Shown here piece by piece: positions 40,188 through 49,132 of a stretch of DNA of 64,000 bases; within the stretch, counting starts at the first letter, position 1, and the number at the start of each line of letters is the position of its first letter. The position numbers were made by a program, and so were the translations under genes. The notes beneath the pieces are model-generated. The model worked only from the letters and a program-made list of their open reading frames with translations. It did not search any database and was not told where the DNA came from. The stretch is from Novosphingobium sp. (lineage in GTDB: Bacteria > Pseudomonadota > Alphaproteobacteria > Sphingomonadales > Sphingomonadaceae): contig JACKKX010000001.1 in the NCBI GenBank assembly GCA_024236215.1, forward strand, positions 1,043,501 to 1,107,500, read 5' to 3'.

Positions 40188-43100
40188 GCCGGGACAGGGC
40201 AGAACGGCCAATCCTGCCGATCTGCGCTGGATCGGTCATTGCCGGTGCGACGATCCTGCTTGCCGGGGACAGGCCGCCGGAACGAACAGTCAGCCGGACG
40301 GCTGCAAAGATCAAGCCTGAGCCTGGGAGACAGTCGGTCGACGGGCTGCCCGAGCCGGTATTCGGCTCGTTCCGTACGATGTCGCCAGTATCGAGTGGTT
40401 TGCCTGATTACGAAAGACAATCCGTCGAAGCCTCCTCATTGCAGCGGGCGAGGTTAACGCAATCGACGAATGGTCTCGCGTTGGCGGCAAGCGCGCCAAT
40501 TCCTCTAAGCGATACCGCTTTTGCAACTTCTTCGCCCCTTAATGATGGCGGGCTTCCCGCGCCTGACTTTGGTGATCCAGGCCAGAGCCCGGATGCAAAC
40601 TCGCAGAGTCTGGCTCTCCCGATTATTGGCGTAGTCAGAGTGGCCGATCATGAATTGATCGCTCCCGCAGTGCCTACGGAAGAGGCTGGCTCTGAACTGA
40701 CGACCACAGCAGGCGTCGATCCTGCGCTATCGGTCACACAAGAAGAATTGCCGCTGGCTGAATTGGTCGCCAGTGAATTGCCGCAAGTTCAGGACCAGTT
40801 TGTACCAGCCGCGCCCGTAGCCTCTGCGGCGATCGAGCCTGCCGCTTTGCCCACTGCCCCAAGCGCAGCCCCCACGGCAGTGCCAACGATTAAACAAATT
40901 CAGCTCGCCACTCCGTCGTCGCAATCCGAAGCGGTGCGCACCGAATCAGCGATTACAAAGCCAGTTGTCGTTGATGCCCCGCTAGATCGACGTGTACTCG
41001 CGAACGTTTCTGATCCCGATCCCGGCCAGGCTGCGCTGGTGCATGAGGCTGTCAGACCTCAGTCTCCAACAATTGCCAAGACGTACATCCCGCAAACGTC
41101 AAAGCTTGGCGAGGGGCCGGGCAAACGAACATATCCCGTTTCGGATAACGCACCGCTGTTCACATACGACGACGAACTGATCCTCGAGGTCAGCGTTGCT
41201 GGCTATCCCGGGGGCGATACGGTCATTGCCTACGGTACCTTCGATGCTGTCTACCTGCCGCTTGGAACGCTCGCGCGCATCCTCGATCTGGCGATCAATG
41301 TCAGTGACGATGGTCACTATGCAAGTGGCTGGTTCCTCGATGAATCGCGAACGTTGACGATCAATCTCAGGCAAAGCGAAGCCTCGGTGGCGAGGCGCAG
41401 CGTATCCTTGCATGCTTCCGATGCCTTGGCCTTCGATGGCGAGCTTTACCTTCGGGCGGAGAAATTCTCCGAATTCCTGCCGCTCACAATGACACCGGAC
41501 CTTCGCAACCAATCCGTGAAAATTGCCACGCTCGAACCGTTTCCGTTCGAGGAACGCCTCAAACGCGAGGCTGATCGCGAGCGGCTTGCTTCGCGTGCAA
41601 GCAACCAGGAAGTCCAGCGCTGGCCGCGTGAAGAAACGCCCTGGCTGGCACTGTCGATTCCGACCGGGGATATCGAGTTTCGCGCCATGTCCGATACAGC
41701 GCGCGGCTCGCGCATGGAGGGGGACCTGCGTCTAGCCGGCGATTTCGCCTTCATGTCAGCACAGGCATTCCTTGGCGCAAGTTCGGATGAAGGTCTGATC
41801 AACGCGCATATCGAACTGGGTCGCCGCGATCCCGATGCCGACCTGCTTGGTCCCTTGCAGGCCACCGAATTTCAAATGGGCGACGTCGCCACGCTGTCGA
41901 TGCCGATCGGGCTACGCGGCATCTCGGGGCGCGGTGCGGCCATTACCAACACGCCGATTGAATCGCTTTCCGTCTTCGAAACTGTCGATCTGCGCGGCAA
42001 CCTGCCCGATGGATTTGAGGTGGAACTTTACCGCAACGGCGTCCTGATCGATTCCACGCGCACGCCGGTTAACGGTCAATACGAGTTTACCCAGGTCTCA
42101 CTGGATTTTGGCATCAATGTCTTTCGACTCGTGTTCCATGGGCCGCAGGGTCAGCGCCGGGAAGAAGTGCGCCGCTTCAGCGTTGGCGACGGCAGGTTGC
42201 CAAAGGGCAAGCTCGTCTATCAGTTCGGCATGGCGCAAAAAGACGTCAATCTCCTGGGCATACGCGGGCCGAACTTCAGTCCCGGTCAGGACTATGGCGC
42301 ATGGCGCGCAACCGGACAGGTCAGTTACGGGCTGACCGAAGGTATCACCGCCAATGTCGCCGGAGCCTGGTTCGAAAGCGGCGAGACGCGCCGCTGGATG
42401 GGAATTGCCGGTGTGCGGACCGGGCTGGCCGGTTTTGCGCTCAAGGCCGACATCGGCCTTTCCGAAAACGGCGCGAAGGCGGCAGAGGTCGGCATTGGCG
42501 GGAAATTTCTGGGTGCCTCCTTCACGCTATCGCATGCTGAATATTCAGGTGAGTTCGTCGACGAATCACGCGGCCTTGCCGGTGATTTCCTCAAGCGTGC
42601 GAGCGAGTTCGATGCGAATTTCAACATCAGTTTCGGCAGCGGACCCGAAGGCAACCTGCTCCCGATTTCGGCAAGGGCACGCTACTTCGAGTTTCGCAAC
42701 GGTCGCAAGCAGATCAGCGCAAACCTTCGCGGATCGGTTCGCATGTTCGGGGCGGTTCTTTCAAACACACTTGACTACAATAGCAATTCGGGAAGCGGCG
42801 GGAGTTCGTTCTCTCAGCTTGTTGGCAATTTTGATCTCGCAACGCTGAACCGCAAGAAAACGCAGGCACGGCTTTCGCTTGGCTATGGCATCGTGCCTGA
42901 TCTCGAGCTTGTTTCAACATCGATAGAGATCGACCACGCCATCGATGACCTTACATTTGTCAATGCGTCTATCGGCCACGGGTTCAAGGACAAGGACACG
43001 CAATTCGGCCTTTCGGCAATTCGCCAGTTCGAGCGTTTCACTGTTGCAGTCGATGGCAGATATGGTCTGAAGCGCGGCACGCATGCTTTTGTCCTGCGCC

Positions 43101-43744
43101 TGGGAACGAGTTTCGGGCGCGATCCGCTCAGTGGCCGTTTCTTTCTCGGCGAGCCGGGGCAAGCCTATTCGGGCGCGGCATCGATCCGAGCATTCCAGGA
43201 TCTCGATGGCGATCGCATCTACGGCGACGGCGATATCTTATTGCCCGAAGTGGAATTTGCATCGTCAAGCCGAACGGCCCGCACGAACGAGGATGGGGTA
43301 GCAAGGCTGGGTGGCCTCGGGGCCGGCAACCGGGCCAGCATTCAGGTGGACCCGTCAACGCTGCCGGATATTTTCATGGCACCTTTTACGCGCGGCATTG
43401 AGGTTGTGCCGCGTCCTGGCAGGACGCATGTGACCGACTTCCCCATTGTCGGATTGAGCGATGTCGAGGGTGCAGTGTACTTCAACCGCGATGGACGAAC
43501 GCGCGGCGTTGCCGGCGTTTCGATTCGATTGCTGGACGAACACGAGGATGTGTTTCGCTTCGTCAGGACAGAAGCGGACGGATACTACTTCTTCGAGGAG
43601 ATTCCGCCCGGCGAATATTCCCTCGCGATTGATCCGGAGCAGGCCAAACGGCTTGGGATATGTCTTGACGCGACGGAGTGGGTCGTTGTGCCGTTCCAAT
43701 CCGACAGAATTGCGCGAGACCTCACGATAGCGGAGTGCAACTGA
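40184..43744 (+). CDS. Outer-membrane usher-like protein with Pro/Ala-rich N-terminus and SdrD-B-like C-terminus
   Basis: A 1186-residue protein with a GTG start overlapping the chaperone stop; much longer than the usual 800-870-residue usher. Residues 1-320 are low-complexity Pro/Ala/Glu/Val. Usher-like features start near 329 (SVAGYPGGDTVIAYG), include GDVATLSMPIGLRGI near 565 and FEVELYRNGVLID, then an outer-membrane barrel of repeated strands to about 985. The end (996-1186) has AFQDLDGDRIYGDGD and GVSIRLLDEHEDVFRF with DGYYFFEEIPPGEYSL, an SdrD-B/Cna-B-like fold. Proposed role: secretion and assembly of the cluster 1 fibre. Confidence 0.8.
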   Translation: MSRDRAERPILPICAGSVIAGATILLAGDRPPERTVSRTAAKIKPEPGRQSVDGLPEPVFGSFRTMSPVSSGLPDYERQSVEASSLQRARLTQSTNGLALAASAPIPLSDTAFATSSPLNDGGLPAPDFGDPGQSPDANSQSLALPIIGVVRVADHELIAPAVPTEEAGSELTTTAGVDPALSVTQEELPLAELVASELPQVQDQFVPAAPVASAAIEPAALPTAPSAAPTAVPTIKQIQLATPSSQSEAVRTESAITKPVVVDAPLDRRVLANVSDPDPGQAALVHEAVRPQSPTIAKTYIPQTSKLGEGPGKRTYPVSDNAPLFTYDDELILEVSVAGYPGGDTVIAYGTFDAVYLPLGTLARILDLAINVSDDGHYASGWFLDESRTLTINLRQSEASVARRSVSLHASDALAFDGELYLRAEKFSEFLPLTMTPDLRNQSVKIATLEPFPFEERLKREADRERLASRASNQEVQRWPREETPWLALSIPTGDIEFRAMSDTARGSRMEGDLRLAGDFAFMSAQAFLGASSDEGLINAHIELGRRDPDADLLGPLQATEFQMGDVATLSMPIGLRGISGRGAAITNTPIESLSVFETVDLRGNLPDGFEVELYRNGVLIDSTRTPVNGQYEFTQVSLDFGINVFRLVFHGPQGQRREEVRRFSVGDGRLPKGKLVYQFGMAQKDVNLLGIRGPNFSPGQDYGAWRATGQVSYGLTEGITANVAGAWFESGETRRWMGIAGVRTGLAGFALKADIGLSENGAKAAEVGIGGKFLGASFTLSHAEYSGEFVDESRGLAGDFLKRASEFDANFNISFGSGPEGNLLPISARARYFEFRNGRKQISANLRGSVRMFGAVLSNTLDYNSNSGSGGSSFSQLVGNFDLATLNRKKTQARLSLGYGIVPDLELVSTSIEIDHAIDDLTFVNASIGHGFKDKDTQFGLSAIRQFERFTVAVDGRYGLKRGTHAFVLRLGTSFGRDPLSGRFFLGEPGQAYSGAASIRAFQDLDGDRIYGDGDILLPEVEFASSSRTARTNEDGVARLGGLGAGNRASIQVDPSTLPDIFMAPFTRGIEVVPRPGRTHVTDFPIVGLSDVEGAVYFNRDGRTRGVAGVSIRLLDEHEDVFRFVRTEADGYYFFEEIPPGEYSLAIDPEQAKRLGICLDATEWVVVPFQSDRIARDLTIAECN

Positions 43745-43834
43745 AGCCTGCTGCCTGAACAATCTCCGCACTTTGGGTCGTTCAATGACTTGTTTTCGGG
43801 CGAGAAATTTATTGCCCAGACTAGCGTGAATAGT

Positions 43835-44090
43835 AGGTCAAACGCCGCGACCGAACCAAGCAGCTGATCGAACTGGGCGGCCTGGACGCGAAAGCCGATC
43901 TGGTCGCGCTGACCGATGATGATCGCGCTGACCGATGATGATCGCGCTGCACTCTACGGCGCGTTTCTCACCGTTGCCGCCAAGTTGCAGGGGCCTGATG
44001 GTGCGCAGGCGTTGCAGCTGCTCCTGCGCAAGGGCAAGCGAGCGTTCGAGGAAGGACAAGATCCTGCGAACACAGTTGAGGAGCTCAAAT
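43835..44090 (+). pseudogene. Broken copy of the small traD-like gene
   Basis: The region reads KRRDRTKQLIELGG, AKADLVALTDDDR, then, in another frame, AALYGAFLTVAAKLQG and LLRKGKRAFEEG. This parallels 27245-27502 at roughly four of five bases. A 19-bp unit, gctgaccgatgatgatcgc, is duplicated in tandem at 43908-43945 and shifts the frame; the codon matching CAG before VKRR is TAG. The start region is missing. It sits exactly between the two convergent usher operons. Its end is arbitrary, since the frame runs on. Confidence 0.8.
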
Positions 44091-44113
44091 CCGCGACAAG
44101 CAATCGCGCGTTG

Positions 44114-46420
44114 CTATTCTCGCCTCGCCGCGATGTTGAGTGTGGTTGTCGATCTAACTCCGACCTCGACTGTGGCCGTGAATGGCAGTCCGGTCCCGCG
44201 TTTGTCTTCGGCTTCTATGAACCATGGCAATGGCAGCGCATCGGCATTCAGCGTTATGCGATGTGGGCCATCGATGACGCCCTCGAAGCGGTAAAAACCA
44301 GCCTCGTCCGTACGCACTGCCTGGATGCCGTCCAGGATGACGACAATACCTGCAACGCCTTTCTCGGTAGGCTCTTTGGCACCGTTGTCGTTAGAATCGA
44401 GGAACACGCGCCCTTCGAGATTGCCCAGGCCTCCGACCGGGAATTGTCGCAGGCCCAGCGCGCCTTGCGGGCGGCCTGCCGAAACCAAATATCGAAGAGT
44501 CAGATAGCCTGCCCGCAGACGGAAGGAACTGCGTCGCAAGTCATCTATTTGTCCCTGACTTGGCCCAAGTGGTGATAATCCGAAAAGTGGCAGGCCATAG
44601 CGTGAGGTAAGGTTCGACGTGGTGTCGGTGTAGGAGGCTGTCAGGCTCCAGTTCGAAGAGAGGCGTGCGGTTGCAACAAGCGTTGCCGAAAACGATTCTC
44701 CCTGCTGTGACGACAAGACGCCGAGGGCGCCGCCTGTCGAATCAATCGGTCCGTATATGCTTGTAGCCGAAGAACTGGCGTTGGAATTGTAGGCCAGGGA
44801 AGCGTCGAAGCTGATACCGGAAAATGGCGTTGCTCCAGCGCTGATGGCGGCACCGAAACTGTCAGTTTTTTCTGTAACGTCGCTGTCTGGAAAGAATGGG
44901 GCTTCGCCTGACTGGCGTCGATGTTCATAAGAGACTTGTGTGCTCAAGCGGCTGCCTGCTGGCAGTGAGGCGGGGAGCGACCAGTTCTGGTCGAAGCCGA
45001 TGCGGTAGAGGTCGGATACCGGATCGTGCCCCCAACCTGCTTCGGCGCGCGACGTGCCCAGGTCCGTCGAAAAGTCAACGAAACCTAGTAGCTGGGTGGA
45101 CGCCTGGCCGTTGGCGATTCGCAGGCTGCTGTTTAGGCCAACCGACGTGTCGAATGTTAGCCTCCTGCGAACGTCGCCGTTCACGATTACGCCGCTCGAT
45201 CCATTGCCATCGATTGTATCGACAGCGTCAAGGTTTAGTGTCCAGCGCCAGCGCTGGGTTGATGAGGAAAAACGGTAGTAGCCGCCGTAGGCATTGTTGA
45301 TGACCGCCGATGTGCCCCACGTCATGCCCGGCTCGAAATAATAGATGCCGCCGCTGTGAATTGTGCGCCCATCCCGGTAACTCGCGTCGATCAATCCTCC
45401 GGCGGCTGATCCGTCTCCGCCGAAAATGTCGATGCCTGGGTCGCTGCCAGAGCGGTTCGACCAGATGGCATTGGCCTGGACGCGGAGATTACCCGCAGAA
45501 TAGGCAAGCGTTCCAAATGCACCCTGCGATGAAATTTTCGGGATCGCCGCACCATCTGGCGCAGCCTGAAAAACGACAGCGTAAGGATCGCGCGTGTCTT
45601 CGACGGCAATGGCCTGTATGCCCGCTGACCAACGCGGAGAGAGTTCCAGTTGCCCTCCGCCAGTGATTGAAAGGCCGGACAGGCCGGTGAAATCAGACAA
45701 CCTCAGCCCGCCTAGCAAACCCGGCTCGCCAACTGCCAGATTCAGGCTCGCGAATGGCTCTGGATCGATAGAAGGCTGACCTTGCGCCAGCTTGCGATAG
45801 CCATTGAATGTTGCAGCACCGCCCATGATCGGCGTTGCGGGGAGGTAGAAACGGGTCTGCCGTCTCACCAACGGAATCATCGGAGTGGTGATGGTTCCCA
45901 AACCGCTATCCGCAAGCCAGCCATCACCGAGTGGCAGGTCACGGCTGGTCAAAGCTACAGAGCCGCTCCAGTCCTCGCCATCGGTACTGCCGAATGGTCC
46001 AAACTTCGAGCCTCGTCGGAGCTGTGCATCGATCCCCAGCAACCCATAGTTGTCGGTCTGGTATCGGCCCGAGACGGAGAGGCCCTCTTCCTGTTGCACC
46101 CTGTCGATGCGTGAGGTGTCGATACCGGTAATGCTGGACTTGGGCGAGATACGCGATCCGGTCAATTCGACTGTCAGTGAGCGGACATTGCCCGATGTGT
46201 TGCGCCCAGACTCGCCGCTCAAGGTGATTGACGGCTCCAGATTCCCGCCATCGATCAGGCGATCGACATACACCTCTGGTTCGCTCTCTTCATCACCTGC
46301 AGGATCAGACTCTGCTTTTGCAATTGCAGGATACAATGCGCACAGCGCCAGAATGGCCAGTTTGCAGAACCTGCCCCGGATGCGTGTTCGCCGCAAATCT
46401 GGGATGGCAGTGCCGCGCAA
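44114..46420 (-). CDS. Outer-membrane usher-like barrel with SdrD-B-like C-terminus
   Basis: A 768-residue protein with a TTG start 2 nt after the chaperone stop; signal peptide LAILALCALYPAIAKAE. The body is a long series of amphipathic strands (NNAYGGYYRFSSSTQRWRW, then TFDTSVGLNSSLRI and so on), as in outer-membrane barrels. The end has VEGRVFLDSNDNGAKEP-like sequence (LEGRVFLDSNDNGAK), VAGIVVILDGIQAVRTD and FYRFEGVIDGPHRITL, an SdrD-B-like domain as in the cluster 1 usher. No plug or typical usher N-domain is obvious. It probably secretes or anchors the cluster 2 subunits. Confidence 0.7.
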   Translation of the reverse strand: MRGTAIPDLRRTRIRGRFCKLAILALCALYPAIAKAESDPAGDEESEPEVYVDRLIDGGNLEPSITLSGESGRNTSGNVRSLTVELTGSRISPKSSITGIDTSRIDRVQQEEGLSVSGRYQTDNYGLLGIDAQLRRGSKFGPFGSTDGEDWSGSVALTSRDLPLGDGWLADSGLGTITTPMIPLVRRQTRFYLPATPIMGGAATFNGYRKLAQGQPSIDPEPFASLNLAVGEPGLLGGLRLSDFTGLSGLSITGGGQLELSPRWSAGIQAIAVEDTRDPYAVVFQAAPDGAAIPKISSQGAFGTLAYSAGNLRVQANAIWSNRSGSDPGIDIFGGDGSAAGGLIDASYRDGRTIHSGGIYYFEPGMTWGTSAVINNAYGGYYRFSSSTQRWRWTLNLDAVDTIDGNGSSGVIVNGDVRRRLTFDTSVGLNSSLRIANGQASTQLLGFVDFSTDLGTSRAEAGWGHDPVSDLYRIGFDQNWSLPASLPAGSRLSTQVSYEHRRQSGEAPFFPDSDVTEKTDSFGAAISAGATPFSGISFDASLAYNSNASSSATSIYGPIDSTGGALGVLSSQQGESFSATLVATARLSSNWSLTASYTDTTSNLTSRYGLPLFGLSPLGPSQGQIDDLRRSSFRLRAGYLTLRYLVSAGRPQGALGLRQFPVGGLGNLEGRVFLDSNDNGAKEPTEKGVAGIVVILDGIQAVRTDEAGFYRFEGVIDGPHRITLNADALPLPWFIEAEDKRGTGLPFTATVEVGVRSTTTLNIAARRE

Positions 46421-46422
46421 GA

Positions 46423-47286
46423 TCAGGGCTCGAATACGCCTTCAAAACTGAAGGAGTTGATCGTGTCGTTCATCGTACCTGATACCTTGAGCGGATAGGC
46501 GATCAAATCCGGTTCTTCGTTTCCTGCCTGCGGCTGTATCTGTGCTTCGACGGCGTCACCGCCATCGTCGATATTGAGCGTAATCATGCGTGTTTCACCG
46601 GGCAGGATTGGCAAGGTCGATGGCGTAAACTCCCGCTTTTTGCCATTCGCATCGGTGCCGTTCAGAAAAGCGGAAAGCCTGCCATGAGCGGTGCCAGTAT
46701 TTTCAACCATGAGCACCGGGGTCTGAACACCGTTCAAATCGACGACGTCGGCCTGGATGATCTTCAAGTCGGGCTTCACATCGCCCACCGCGACATAGAC
46801 AATCAGGGCTATTTGCCCTCGAACCGGAAAGCTCATATCCCCTCCCGGCGAAACCTGCTCTTCCGCGCCGGAAACGACAATTGCAAAGCGGCATTCGGTT
46901 GGCGGTGTTTCTGGAGGAGGCGTGACCTCGAAGCGGTAGCGCAGTTGCGCCCTTGCCTGCAGGGTAGTCTGCCGCCGTTCTATCGCGACCCAGGGACGAC
47001 ACGAATCCGGTTTGATCGCTTCACTTAGAGTAACGCCGCCGTCCGGGGTCAGCTCCCATTCCGCCGTGGCGAAAGTGAGCTGCGTTGCAACGTCCGAGCG
47101 ATTGCTCAGCTCGGCTACGGCGCGAACCGTATCGCCTGGATCGGCTGAAAGCTCGAAACGTGGCGGCGACACCGCCAGGGCAAAATCGTCCGCGAACGCG
47201 GGCGCGGTAATTGCCAGCAATGAGGCCAAAGCCCCCAGGCAAGCTGACTTGCGGCTTCGAATGGAATGTCGCGACTTTTGGGTCAT
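46423..47286 (-). CDS. Periplasmic fimbrial chaperone-like protein (cluster 2)
   Basis: A 287-residue protein; signal peptide SACLGALASLLAITAPAFA. Two Ig-like domains: FALAVSPPRFELSADPGD with VRAVAELSNRSDVATQLTFA in the first, and LKIIQADVVDLNGVQTPV with LMVENTGTAHGRLSAFL in the second. This is the layout of PapD-like chaperones, although the conserved subunit-binding Arg/Lys pair is not clear. Its ATG overlaps the stop of the upstream gene (ATGA), and the usher-like gene follows 2 nt after its stop. Confidence 0.7.
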   Translation of the reverse strand: MTQKSRHSIRSRKSACLGALASLLAITAPAFADDFALAVSPPRFELSADPGDTVRAVAELSNRSDVATQLTFATAEWELTPDGGVTLSEAIKPDSCRPWVAIERRQTTLQARAQLRYRFEVTPPPETPPTECRFAIVVSGAEEQVSPGGDMSFPVRGQIALIVYVAVGDVKPDLKIIQADVVDLNGVQTPVLMVENTGTAHGRLSAFLNGTDANGKKREFTPSTLPILPGETRMITLNIDDGGDAVEAQIQPQAGNEEPDLIAYPLKVSGTMNDTINSFSFEGVFEP

Positions 47287-47777
47287 TGGTCGATCTCAAT
47301 TTCAAAACCGAATGCTAGGGCTTCCGGTCGTGCGAGTCGCGCTCCGTCAGCCTCCAGTTCGATGTCAATCAGGTCACGCAGGAGCGGGCTGTTGATGGCG
47401 CCAGCATAGACGAGCGACCGATCACCCGAGACGAGCGTGCCGGGAAGCAAGGTGCCGCCAGTGCGCCAGGTTGCCCGCACGGTAGGCCCTGCAGTGCGCG
47501 GCAACGTCATGTAGATGCGTCCGGAGCGACCGACCCACGCCGCCAGATTGAGTTGCACGCTTACCCTGGTTGCAGCCGAGACAAGTGAAGTCGTGCCGGT
47601 TCGGCCTGGCGGCTGCCATTGCATCTCAAGCACCGGATCGATGACAACCGTTCCGCTGTCGTCAACGCGAAAGACCTGGCCGGATGTCGCTGGCGCAGAT
47701 GTATCCTGTGCTGCGACCGGAAAGGATAATCCGATTGCAGCCAAGCAAATCGCAGCGATGGCACCGAAATGTTTCAT
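47283..47777 (-). CDS. Exported subunit-like protein (cluster 2)
   Basis: A 164-residue protein from MKHFGAIAAICLAAIGLSFP, a clear signal peptide cut after VAAQ. The mature part has VFRVDDSGTVVIDPVLEMQW, VSVQLNLAAWVGRSGRIYMTL and the end FGFEIEID, consistent with an all-beta subunit. No family was recognised. It is overlapped at both ends (ATGA junctions), so it belongs to the cluster 2 operon and may be a minor or tip component. Confidence 0.6.
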   Translation of the reverse strand: MKHFGAIAAICLAAIGLSFPVAAQDTSAPATSGQVFRVDDSGTVVIDPVLEMQWQPPGRTGTTSLVSAATRVSVQLNLAAWVGRSGRIYMTLPRTAGPTVRATWRTGGTLLPGTLVSGDRSLVYAGAINSPLLRDLIDIELEADGARLARPEALAFGFEIEIDQ

Positions 47778-48460
47778 GGCAAGGAAAGCGTATAGGTTGC
47801 GCGCCCATTGTATGTTCCAGCAGCGGGAACCACAGTGTTCGCGTAGGAAAAGGTCATGCACTGTTCCTTCCAGGTGTTCGCCGGAAAGTTGGCCAGGGTT
47901 TGTGTTCCGCCCGTGAACGTTCCGTTGGGAAACTGAAAGACCACGTCACCGTTGCCGGACATGACCCAGCTGATCTGGCTGAATGGGATCGTGTCTCCCC
48001 CACTGGTCAGGCTCGAAGGGGAGGTGACTGTGAGCGTCGCCACACCGCCACCAAACCCCGGCCTCGACCAGGCACCGATGTAAACTTGGGATGGTGGGTT
48101 GCAGAAGGTGAATCCGTCGATTGGACTCTGCGCCACTGAACTGTTCGATGTCATCGCCTGTGCTGCGCCCGATCCCACGCTGGCTGCCGGGACAGTAACT
48201 GAGACGGTGTTGATTGTCGAATTGTTGCCGGGCGTGCCGCCGGAGATGTAGAAGCCCGAGTAGCCGCCTGCACCGACCTGCAAATAGAGGGCGCGCGAAC
48301 CAGGTGTTATGGTGATCGTGTACGCATCGGCAGCATGCGGGAATGCGACACCGCACAGCCCGGCGCACAATGAAGCTAGGCGAGGAATTGTCATGTTGCG
48401 GAAAAAAGAGCGTGCAATGTCAACTTCCGCGCACAAAGCCCTGCGAAGCATCGGTAACAT
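47774..48460 (-). CDS. Exported pilin-like protein (cluster 2)
   Basis: A 228-residue protein. The ATG at 48458-48460 is preceded by GGGAGG and was preferred to MTIPRLASL at 48394, which has no ribosome site. Signal segment LASLCAGLCGVAFPHAADA. The mature part is Gly/Ser/Thr rich: VGAGGYSGFYISGGTPGNN, VTVPAASVGSG, and the end TVVPAAGTYNGRATYTLSLP. It shares TVPAA..VG, the VVPAGTY.G.. region and the final Y.(V/L)S(M/L)P with the pilin at 49133-49762. Two cysteines may pair (FCNPP and EQCMTF). Confidence 0.7.
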   Translation of the reverse strand: MLPMLRRALCAEVDIARSFFRNMTIPRLASLCAGLCGVAFPHAADAYTITITPGSRALYLQVGAGGYSGFYISGGTPGNNSTINTVSVTVPAASVGSGAAQAMTSNSSVAQSPIDGFTFCNPPSQVYIGAWSRPGFGGGVATLTVTSPSSLTSGGDTIPFSQISWVMSGNGDVVFQFPNGTFTGGTQTLANFPANTWKEQCMTFSYANTVVPAAGTYNGRATYTLSLP

Positions 48461-48533
48461 TTCAAACCTCCCAGGTCTTCGCCGGACAGCGAATGCCCAT
48501 CGGAAAATCTGATCTGCGAAATTACCTAGATTT

Positions 48534-48932
48534 TCAAGGCATCGACACGACGAAAGCCACAGATTCGTGTTGCTGCCCAATCTGATGACCGGCGGGCGAG
48601 CGTTGAAATGCAAGCGTACCGGAATTTCCAAAGGCGACCAGCGAACTTCGCGTGCCGCCACCAATAGCAACCATTTCCGTTGCCGAGTTGGCAAAAGGAG
48701 AGATTCCGTTGCGCGTCATGCCCTGATCGCTCTCGCTTCGATTGGCCAGTTGGATGATTCCCGGAATAATGATCGTAAAGTCCAGATGTGCTTTCGCGCG
48801 CAGGGGCGACGCATCTCCAAGGTCGAACCGCGATGATGCATGGGCGATACCGGGGAGGAATGCCAGAGCTTGCGCCACGAAAACCATCAAAATCCGTGCA
48901 CTTTGCCCGGCCACTACAATCTGCCCCGTCAA
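48534..48932 (-). CDS. Short exported pilin-like protein (cluster 2)
   Basis: A 132-residue protein with an uncertain start (TTG at 48932 or ATG at 48887). Signal segment ILMVFVAQALAFLPGIAHA. The mature part has AKAHLDFTIIIPGIIQL, matching ASAKLDFTITIPKFVYV in the main pilin, and ends FVVSMP like its AVSMP, but the middle is about 80 residues shorter. It could be a minor subunit or a decayed duplicate; it keeps an open frame. Confidence 0.55.
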   Translation of the reverse strand: MTGQIVVAGQSARILMVFVAQALAFLPGIAHASSRFDLGDASPLRAKAHLDFTIIIPGIIQLANRSESDQGMTRNGISPFANSATEMVAIGGGTRSSLVAFGNSGTLAFQRSPAGHQIGQQHESVAFVVSMP

Positions 48933-49041
48933 CCAGAAGGTTTATGCGATCAGTTTGCAGCTGTCTGGTTAAAGCGTCAATTACCATTCCTTACGGCGAA
49001 TCCCGGATCGGGACCGCAAGCGTTAAGTTTCCTGAATACGA

Positions 49042-49075
49042 AGGCGACCGGCACGGTTTTCCGTGGCGGTCGCCT
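49042..49075 (-). terminator. 15-bp hairpin after the cluster 2 pilin gene
   Basis: aggcgaccggcacgg and ccgtggcggtcgcct pair with one mismatch around tttt. It lies 58 nt after the stop of the 49133-49762 gene and before the next subunit gene, the same relative place as the hairpin after the cluster 1 pilin. Confidence 0.6.
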
Positions 49076-49132
49076 GGCTAACGTTCAGATGTAGGCCGGA
49101 TGCCGATCAGGCGAATGGCCCGCGAACCTGGA

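Noticed and set aside
43908..43945. Possible CRISPR-like or iteron repeat
   Set aside because: Only two tandem 19-bp units, explained as a duplication inside the traD remnant.
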